From assembly GCA_019752535.1 (NCBI GenBank), contig JAIEMA010000007.1:1-64000 (forward strand): DNA of 64,000 nucleotides, read 5' to 3'. Below the pieces are notes generated by a model. The model was not told where the DNA came from and did not search any database. It saw nothing but the letters and a program-made list of their open reading frames with translations. Shown in pieces: positions 57,994-64,000 of this stretch. A program made the position numbers and the translations under genes. Numbering within the stretch: the first letter of the stretch is position 1; each line of letters starts with the position of its first letter. This DNA comes from Bacteriovoracaceae bacterium (GTDB taxonomy: Bacteria; Bdellovibrionota; Bacteriovoracia; Bacteriovoracales; Bacteriovoracaceae).

Positions 57994-58969
57994 CTTCCAT
58001 TTTCTCGACAGTCTTTTGAATCAATGCTTCTACTGATTCATTGGGATCTTTTTTTATAATTGTCGCTGCTGAATGAGAATGACCACCACCGCCCAGATGA
58101 CGTGCGAGCAGACCGACATCCCATTCCCCAGACGAGCGAAGGGAAACTTTCAGAACATCTCCATCATCGCGAAACATGCAAGCCACTTTAATGCTATCAA
58201 GGATTAAGAGGTGATTGATGAATGCATGGGTATCTTCTACATCTGAATCAAAACGTTTGATCAGATTTTTTGAGAGATGAATCCAGGCAATGTCCCCATT
58301 CTTTGTGGCCTGAGCAGTAGAAAGGATCGTGCCCAGTAAATGCATGTGATCAATTTTTTTCGCCCCATAAATACCGTTATAGGCTTCGCTCGGAGTGATG
58401 CCAGTCTCCATTAAATCACCCACTAAATGGTGAGTCGAAGCTGAGACGTTAGGGTATCTAAATGAGCTCGTATCAATAATGATTGCAGTGTAGAGAGGAA
58501 GAGCGAGTTTTCGGTCAAACTTCACACCTAAACCCTCGATGATCGTTCCAGTGAGCTGGCCGGTCGCTGCTGCATTTGTATCCACACAATGTCTTTCAGG
58601 ATCCTTTAAGTGTGCAGCAGGGTGATGATCAATAAAGAGGACATTATTTTTGGCATGTATCAATGGCTGCAAGCGCGGACACACGCGATCAACAGTATTG
58701 GTGTCGACCACTATCCATAAATCAACAGGTCCATAAGTCTCTGGATGAAATTCATCAGAGCCACTGACCACACCATCGGGGTCCATGTAGCGATAGCGCT
58801 GAGGAAGGGGCTCATCATTTAAACAGATGGCCTTGATCCCAATGGATCTTAAGGCTAAGCAAAGACTGATCTCACTTCCGATGCCGTCTGCATCAGGTAT
58901 CACGTGCGTGGTGAGAACCACGGATTTGACGCCTTGAATTCTTGCTTTAAATTTATCTACAATAGACAT
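57968..58969 (-). CDS. DHH/DHHA1 phosphoesterase, NrnA-like
   Basis: This 333-residue manganese phosphoesterase has an HVIPDADGIGSE block, VDTNTVDR, FIDHHPAAH (DHH), a LYTAIIIDTSSFRYPN block and the DHHA1 C-terminal GGGGHSHSA. NrnA degrades short oligoribonucleotides (including pGpG from cyclic di-GMP breakdown) and pAp. Both would fit a genome rich in cyclic di-GMP enzymes. Start ATG 58969. Confidence 0.88.
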   Translation of the reverse strand: MSIVDKFKARIQGVKSVVLTTHVIPDADGIGSEISLCLALRSIGIKAICLNDEPLPQRYRYMDPDGVVSGSDEFHPETYGPVDLWIVVDTNTVDRVCPRLQPLIHAKNNVLFIDHHPAAHLKDPERHCVDTNAAATGQLTGTIIEGLGVKFDRKLALPLYTAIIIDTSSFRYPNVSASTHHLVGDLMETGITPSEAYNGIYGAKKIDHMHLLGTILSTAQATKNGDIAWIHLSKNLIKRFDSDVEDTHAFINHLLILDSIKVACMFRDDGDVLKVSLRSSGEWDVGLLARHLGGGGHSHSAATIIKKDPNESVEALIQKTVEKMEAILPTLKV

Positions 58970-59084
58970 GTGCCGTACTTTTCGGAAATTAAACGACTTA
59001 TATTAAGTCATCATTCAACATTTTCACTGTTTATCTCGCTTAGGGCAACCTATCATCTAAGAGTTTTAAGGGAAGGAGAGTGAG

Positions 59085-60044
59085 ATGCTCGGAAATGCAC
59101 AGGCTGACCTGGCCATAAAAGCTGAAAGCCTACACAAGGATTATCCTGGGCTCACGGCCGTTGATCATTTGGAATTTTCAGTTCCTAAAGGTGTTGTTCA
59201 TGGATTTCTAGGTCCCAACGGCGCGGGAAAATCTACGACTATCCGCATGATGTGTGGATTGTTACGTCCGACATCGGGAAGAATTCTAGTTGAGGGCTTT
59301 GATCCAGTAGATTCGCCTTTTGAGGTCAAATCAAAAGTAGGTCTTCTTCCGGAAAACCCACCTCTCTACAAAGATATGACTGTCATGGAATATCTTCGCT
59401 ACACAGCCCAATTACATAAAGTGATAAATCTCAATGCGGCCCTAGAAAGAGTGATCACTCAAACAAATATCTCTCAGGTTGCCCCACGCTTAATTGGAAA
59501 CCTTTCAAAAGGATTTCGTCAAAGAGTTGGGATTGCTCAAGCCCTCATTCATGATCCAAGTCTAATCATCCTTGATGAACCGACTTCTGGACTCGATCCA
59601 GAATCAGTCGTTGAAGTCAGGGCACTCATAAAAGACTTAAAGAAGACGAAGACTGTTCTTTTCTCCTCCCATCTTTTGCATGAAGTAGAAGAGATATGTG
59701 ACACCATAACCATTATCTCTCAAGGTAAACTTGTTGCTCATGGAATGCTGTCGGATGTACGTCTTAAATTTGAAGGACTCGGACACATTGAAGTCGAGGT
59801 GAAGTCTCTCTCAAAAGATCAAAAGAAAAAGATCAGTGATCTTCCTTATGTTGCCAAAGTAGAAAGTGTAGAAACTCCAAATCAAACAAAAATTCAGATT
59901 TTTTTAAACACCAAAGAAGAAATGAGAGCTGAGATTGTTCGAGAGATGATTAAAATGAACTTAGATCTCTTAATGATTGATCGCAAAGGTGTGGAGCTTG
60001 AGGGCATTTTCCTCGCTCTCACAAAGCATAAGGATCTTCCATGA
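59085..60044 (+). CDS. ABC transporter ATPase (Gld-type operon)
   Basis: The 319-residue ATPase has Walker A GPNGAGKST, signature LSKGFRQR, Walker B LIILDEPTSGLDP and an H-switch (SSHLLHE). A C-terminal domain of about 80 residues after residue 225 contains a beta-rich segment (HIEVEVKSL). The gene precedes a GldF-like permease, a GldG-like auxiliary protein and a DUF4340-like protein, which fits the ABC system related to the gliding GldA/F/G set. Role in motility here is not established. Confidence 0.85.
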   Translation: MLGNAQADLAIKAESLHKDYPGLTAVDHLEFSVPKGVVHGFLGPNGAGKSTTIRMMCGLLRPTSGRILVEGFDPVDSPFEVKSKVGLLPENPPLYKDMTVMEYLRYTAQLHKVINLNAALERVITQTNISQVAPRLIGNLSKGFRQRVGIAQALIHDPSLIILDEPTSGLDPESVVEVRALIKDLKKTKTVLFSSHLLHEVEEICDTITIISQGKLVAHGMLSDVRLKFEGLGHIEVEVKSLSKDQKKKISDLPYVAKVESVETPNQTKIQIFLNTKEEMRAEIVREMIKMNLDLLMIDRKGVELEGIFLALTKHKDLP

Positions 60045-60802
60045 ACCCTATTCGTGTTGTGAGTATCAAAGAAATCTCTCAAATTTGGCGATCACCTCTC
60101 GCTTGGACATTATTGGGACTTTTTTCTCTTTTGAGTGGTTGGACATTTTTTAATCTCTTAGTAGGTTACACGGACAACATTCAATCCATTCCTGCTGATA
60201 TGCAGTCGCAAATTAGTTTCTTGGAAGAAGTCGTCTTGCGACTTTACGGGAATATTAATTTCTTTCTCTTGTTTTTTATTCCCCCTCTCACGATGCGCCT
60301 GATGGCCGAAGAGAAGAAGCAAGGAACTCTTGATCTACTTCTGGCGGCTCCTATAAAAGATCATCATATTATTGTGGGGAAATTTCTTGCGACATGGAGC
60401 TTTACGATCGTTTTGCTGATACCCACTTTGCTTTTTCCATTTGTTTTATTTTGGGCCGGAGTTCCCGATCAAAAAGTCCTACTTGGCTGCTACCTTGGAC
60501 TCATTGCAAACACCGCATGCTATGTGGCCGTGGGTTTATTTGCCTCATCGCTAACTGAAAACCAAGTTATCGCAGCTTTGCTTGGATTCTTTTTTATTAT
60601 GAGCACATGGCTTTTAAGTTGGATTGCTCAATCAACAGATAATTTTATGATTGGCGAGATTTTGCGCTGGCTTTCAGTGACGGGACATTTTGAAACGCTT
60701 GTCCGTGGTGTTTTATCAACAGCTGATCTGACTTACTATTTAAGTTTTGTGGGACTCTCTCTCTATGCGAGTGTTCAAGTCCTGGGGAGCAGAAATTGGT
60801 GA
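60041..60802 (+). CDS. ABC-2-type permease, GldF-like
   Basis: The 253-residue protein has about six membrane helices, beginning with PLAWTLLGLFSLLSGW, and the family's RLMAEEKKQGTLDLLLAAPIKDHHIIVGK loop (seen here as adjoining segments), typical of ABC-2 permeases. It overlaps the ATPase gene by 4 bases and the auxiliary gene by 4. It probably forms a channel for an unknown substrate, or a motor scaffold. Confidence 0.82.
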   Translation: MNPIRVVSIKEISQIWRSPLAWTLLGLFSLLSGWTFFNLLVGYTDNIQSIPADMQSQISFLEEVVLRLYGNINFFLLFFIPPLTMRLMAEEKKQGTLDLLLAAPIKDHHIIVGKFLATWSFTIVLLIPTLLFPFVLFWAGVPDQKVLLGCYLGLIANTACYVAVGLFASSLTENQVIAALLGFFFIMSTWLLSWIAQSTDNFMIGEILRWLSVTGHFETLVRGVLSTADLTYYLSFVGLSLYASVQVLGSRNW

Positions 60803-62355
60803 ATCAAAAATCGAATTGGTTATATATTGTTTGGGTGATCGTTGAAGTCTTACTCATCCTTTGCTCTGTGGCCCTATGGCTTGTGGCCCCAGAATACACT
60901 GTCCTCAATATCTGTGTGACAGTTTTTACCATACTCCTTGGAGCCATTCTTTTTTATCCAAGAAGAACTGATATGGTGACTTGGCTTGGGAGTAGAGAGG
61001 GGAGGAATACCTTTACTCATGCGACAACATTCTTTCTCTATTTCTGTATCGCCTCAATGTTTTGTTATCTTTCATGGAAATTTCCATGGCAAAAGGACAT
61101 GACGGAGAGATCCCTCAATACGCTTTCTCAACAATCGATTAAAATTGTAGAGCTACTGCCGAAAAACACGACCATTACTCTTTATGCAAAAAGACAAAAC
61201 TGGGGACGGGCGCTCTCTTTGTTGCGCCTTTATCGTGACGTTCGCAATGATATTGAAATTTCGGCGATTGATCCTGAAACAAACCCTCAAAAAGCCAGAA
61301 GTGCCGGTGTGCAAGCTGAGGGGACTATTGTTGTTGAGGCCGCGGGAAAGAGATCTATTTTCGTTTTAAATGACGAACTAAGTGTCACGAACTCTCTTTT
61401 GAAAATGATTCGTGAGCGAGCGATAAAAGTCTATTTCACTTGGGGACATGGAGAAGCGACTTGCGAAGATACGGCTCCTGAAGGCATCTCGGCTTTCTGT
61501 AAACATCTTCAAGAGCAACAATATCAATTTGCGCGTCTTGATTTGCAGACTCAAAAAGATATTCCTGCCGATGCTGATCTGGTTGTTATTTTTGGTCCAA
61601 CAGGCGGATTCCTACCGCAGGAGATTCAACGCATTCAAATTTGGTTGGAGAAGGGAGGAAGTTTAGCTCTCTTCTATTCGCCTATGTTTGATAACGATTC
61701 AATTGCAGACCTTCGCACACTCGCAAAAAAGTGGGGGCTGATCGCTCATAACAATCTTGTCATTGATAGAGTTTCAACTCTTGAAACTCAAGAAGCGACA
61801 ATCCCATTAATCACTCAATATGATCGCAATCATCCAGTCACAAGAGGCTTCAGCTCGAGGACCTTATTCCCTTTAAGCTCTTCCGTCTCATTAGCGGAAC
61901 CGCTCTATCAAGGAGTAGCAACGACAAGTCTTGCTCTGACTTCAAGCTATCCTAGCTCTTGGGGTGAAAGTGATCTTAAAGGCATCTCTCAAGGTAAAGC
62001 ATCTTTTGATGCAAAAACTGATATCAAAGGTCCTGTCTCAGTTGTCGGTGTGGCCGAACGTCTCACCGAGAAGCCCGGTGAGAAAGATACGCGTTTTGCT
62101 GTAATCGCCAATGATGTTTTTATTCGTAATGCCTATCAAAATCAAACAGCGAATATGAACTTAATGCTCAATCTTTTTGGTTGGCTCTCTCATGATGAGG
62201 GGATTGTGTCTCTCAATCGCCCCGGGCTTCACCATGATCCCGTGGTTTTAAGTGCACCTCATTTGAGAATGGTTTTTGTGATTACTGTTATCACGGTCCC
62301 ACTGCTCGCATTTGTTTTTGCTCTGCTTGTGTATAGGAAGCGCAGACGTCTATGA
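60799..62355 (+). CDS. GldG-like ABC auxiliary membrane protein
   Basis: The 518-residue protein has two to three N-terminal membrane helices, a large periplasmic domain of the GldG/ABC_transp_aux type (DITERSLNTLSQQSIKIV-like segment at about 95-120, FTWGHGEA, LVVIFGPTGGFLPQEIQ, GGSLALFYSP) and a C-terminal membrane helix (MVFVITVITVPLLAFVFALLV) followed by KRRR. GTG 60799, overlapping the permease stop (GTGA), or TTG 60796 are both possible starts. It is coupled to the DUF4340-like gene. Confidence 0.8.
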   Translation: MNQKSNWLYIVWVIVEVLLILCSVALWLVAPEYTVLNICVTVFTILLGAILFYPRRTDMVTWLGSREGRNTFTHATTFFLYFCIASMFCYLSWKFPWQKDMTERSLNTLSQQSIKIVELLPKNTTITLYAKRQNWGRALSLLRLYRDVRNDIEISAIDPETNPQKARSAGVQAEGTIVVEAAGKRSIFVLNDELSVTNSLLKMIRERAIKVYFTWGHGEATCEDTAPEGISAFCKHLQEQQYQFARLDLQTQKDIPADADLVVIFGPTGGFLPQEIQRIQIWLEKGGSLALFYSPMFDNDSIADLRTLAKKWGLIAHNNLVIDRVSTLETQEATIPLITQYDRNHPVTRGFSSRTLFPLSSSVSLAEPLYQGVATTSLALTSSYPSSWGESDLKGISQGKASFDAKTDIKGPVSVVGVAERLTEKPGEKDTRFAVIANDVFIRNAYQNQTANMNLMLNLFGWLSHDEGIVSLNRPGLHHDPVVLSAPHLRMVFVITVITVPLLAFVFALLVYRKRRRL

Positions 62356-63575
62356 AAAGAAATTTGACCCTGGGGGGTATATTAGTTTTTCTCCTTACTC
62401 TGACTTGGTTTTTGACAGAAGGCGAGTGGGTCAACGAGAAAACGAAATTTGAAATAGCTCTTACGAAAGCCATGCAAAATCCTCAAAGCATTCAGCTTCC
62501 AAATGCTTTACTTGAAGTTGTGGATGGAGTTTGGAGGACTGGCTCCGGGGAAGTGGCTAGAGCTGAAGTTCTAAACGAACTTCATAAATCCCTCGAGAAC
62601 ATTCATGTGACACGAATGATTAAAAGTCCCCCGAATAGAAAAGATTTCTTTTCGACGGGATTGAAATTTCGTCTTGATGAATCTCATTTTGAATTCGGAG
62701 ATCTCGCTCCCTCTGGCGATAGTTTTTTCCTTAGCCTGGCCGGTGATCCTGATGTCTATGTTATCGATCTTGAGGATATGGGCTCTCTTGCGGTTGGAGA
62801 TAATGAAAATGTTTTACTTCACGCGAAGTACTCTCGATTGCGCGACCTACTTCTTTATCCTGAAGATTCTTGGAGAGAGACAAAACTTCTCACTCTGATG
62901 CGCATCTCTGCATTCGATCAATGGAAGAAAGGTGATCTCTCGCTTGATGGCATGCAACTCTCTCAGCGTAGCTGGGGCCAAAGCGTCATGCAGGGATTTC
63001 TCGCCGGTCTCCATTCACTGCAGGTGAAAGGTGCCATCTTGACTCAAGTGCCTAAGCATAAGAGCAAGATTAAAAGCTGGGTTTTTCAAATTAAAAATGA
63101 TCAATCAATCACTTGGGATTTCTATGATTATCCAGAAGTGAACGCTCTCTATGTTTGGGTTCCGCATTTAGGAAAAGCTTATCCTCTAGATGAAGATTCA
63201 AGCTCTCTGATCCAGAGTTTTCCGGAAAGACTTTATGACAGATCGACACCTATGACTCTTTCAAAATCTAAAACTAATTTGAGCTTCTCTCTTCCTGATG
63301 GGGAAGTGATCAATGAAAATGAACGAACTCTTTTAGTGCAAAATTTTATGCACGAAACTCAAAGTTTCGCTGGTCTCGACCTTCTCAGTATAAATGAATG
63401 CAAAGAGCTTACAAAACAGAGTCAATTTGTCGTGAATGACGGGTCTGTACACTATTTTTGGAAGCGATATCCTGCCGGCTGGTCTATATTTGACTGCGCC
63501 ATTGGAATACGATGGATTTGGAGTCTCCCCTTGGAGTCTAAGCTAGATTTTGCTAGCCTTGTGGGTAAGGATTAA
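62352..63575 (+). CDS. DUF4340-like membrane-anchored protein
   Basis: The 407-residue protein has an N-terminal anchor (LTLGGILVFLLTLTWFL) and an extracytoplasmic region with repeated beta segments (KFRLDESHFEFGDL, FFLSLAGDPDVYVID) as in DUF4340 proteins found next to GldG homologues. DUF4340-type repeats are followed by a divergent C-terminal domain. It is the fourth gene of the coupled ABC operon. Assignment rests on context and pattern. Confidence 0.65.
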   Translation: MKRNLTLGGILVFLLTLTWFLTEGEWVNEKTKFEIALTKAMQNPQSIQLPNALLEVVDGVWRTGSGEVARAEVLNELHKSLENIHVTRMIKSPPNRKDFFSTGLKFRLDESHFEFGDLAPSGDSFFLSLAGDPDVYVIDLEDMGSLAVGDNENVLLHAKYSRLRDLLLYPEDSWRETKLLTLMRISAFDQWKKGDLSLDGMQLSQRSWGQSVMQGFLAGLHSLQVKGAILTQVPKHKSKIKSWVFQIKNDQSITWDFYDYPEVNALYVWVPHLGKAYPLDEDSSSLIQSFPERLYDRSTPMTLSKSKTNLSFSLPDGEVINENERTLLVQNFMHETQSFAGLDLLSINECKELTKQSQFVVNDGSVHYFWKRYPAGWSIFDCAIGIRWIWSLPLESKLDFASLVGKD

Positions 63576-63577
63576 GC

Positions 63578-64000
63578 ATGCAGGAATTGTATTCACATTT
63601 TCATACTTTCATTTTGTGTCTTCTTAGACCGAGAGTCATGCTCGATTGGATGCGCTATGGGATTTCTCCGGAACAGAACTCCGATCTGCCACGACCGGAG
63701 CTCACTTCTCAAATAGCTCTCTCTTGGTCACTCGCTGCCGTACAAGCGATTGCTCGTTTGATGATTGCTAATTTAATTGTTCAGCTCTTCATTCATTTTC
63801 AAAATAATAATGATTATTTTTTTGGTCTGATTGAGACTGAAGATGGTTTGCTCCCTTATTACATCATGTTGTTTTCAACGACTTTAGATCTCATCTTTTT
63901 TCCGATACTCACTCTTGTCGCCACTGAGTTCTGGAATCTCGTTTTACGTTTATACGCGTCTCTCCTAGATGTTGAAGAAGATACTGATGATGTCGCTCGA
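63578..64000 (+). CDS. Membrane protein, 3'-truncated by the window edge
   Basis: An open frame begins at ATG 63578, two bases after the DUF4340-like stop, and runs 141 codons to the end of the window without a stop. It has two or three hydrophobic segments (about 48-70, 90-125) and a charged segment DVEEDTDD at the end. It is probably the fifth gene of the ABC operon. No family recognised from this part. Confidence 0.6.
   Translation, partial: MQELYSHFHTFILCLLRPRVMLDWMRYGISPEQNSDLPRPELTSQIALSWSLAAVQAIARLMIANLIVQLFIHFQNNNDYFFGLIETEDGLLPYYIMLFSTTLDLIFFPILTLVATEFWNLVLRLYASLLDVEEDTDDVAR

Overview
The window looks like chromosomal core and accessory DNA of a Gram-negative delta-type bacterium of the Bdellovibrionota, most likely a Bacteriovorax/Peredibacter-type predator. 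This is inference from gene content: moderately low GC, very dense packing with many ATGA/TAATG couplings, many secreted proteins and lipoproteins without recognisable families, a YkuD L,D-peptidase with an NTF2-like tail of the kind that bends Bdellovibrio cells, a bactofilin, a BdlA-like receptor with a full chemotaxis operon, and stand-alone FliG-C and FliL paralogues. I see no rRNA, insertion sequence, prophage or CRISPR array. One tRNA, Leu(UAA), lies near the left end.

Left part (1-13 kb). A CoiA-like nuclease-domain gene runs off the left edge and is separated by about 390 noncoding bases from the 3' end of tRNA-Leu. Next comes a tightly coupled four-gene unit (lipoprotein, NuoB-like, NuoC-NuoD fusion, small ferredoxin). 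The complex-I/group-4-hydrogenase folds are recognisable, but all four Fe-S ligands of the NuoB-like subunit and all Ni-Fe ligand motifs of the large subunit are gone. This is the strongest candidate for an undescribed system. A fatty acid desaturase, an operon of 2-hydroxyacid dehydrogenase, ureohydrolase and Aat, methionine aminopeptidase with a BFD-like [2Fe-2S] protein, TatC and a CxxCH protein follow.

Middle (13-33 kb). An FNR-type regulator carries all four cluster cysteines and sits beside two FNR-box-like palindromes, one placed at about -41.5 of a CBS-domain gene. A USP gene has its ribosome binding site locked in a perfect hairpin. Polyamine genes (speE-speB), hldD with a FliG-C-like orphan, an HPt-ATPase protein, a TetR regulator with a 14-bp palindrome, a DksA-type protein behind a structured leader, htpG, a short asparaginase, a Cys-rich lipoprotein, methylmalonyl-CoA epimerase coupled to a rhomboid lacking its catalytic serine, FliL-like and ald genes flanking a 17-bp hairpin, and an M16 peptidase pair follow.

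Right part (33-64 kb). A probable cell-shape operon (L,D-peptidase, membrane coiled-coil protein, bactofilin) is divergent from an acidic repeat/coiled-coil protein and a diguanylate cyclase. Two chemotaxis/second-messenger operons are divergent from each other: cheY, HD-GYP and STAS-CheX on the minus strand, and cheA-cheW-receptor-cheB-cheY-cheR on the plus strand. An HD-domain protein, a histone-H1-like protein, glutamine-dependent nadE, trmFO, an EamA transporter, a glycosyltransferase, an NrnA-like DHH phosphoesterase and a Gld-type ABC operon that runs off the right edge complete the window.

Common threads are cyclic-di-GMP/chemotaxis signalling, envelope shaping and redox sensing. Start codons were chosen by Shine-Dalgarno position, overlap with upstream stops and signal peptides. 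No database search was possible, so family names rest on motifs read by eye.
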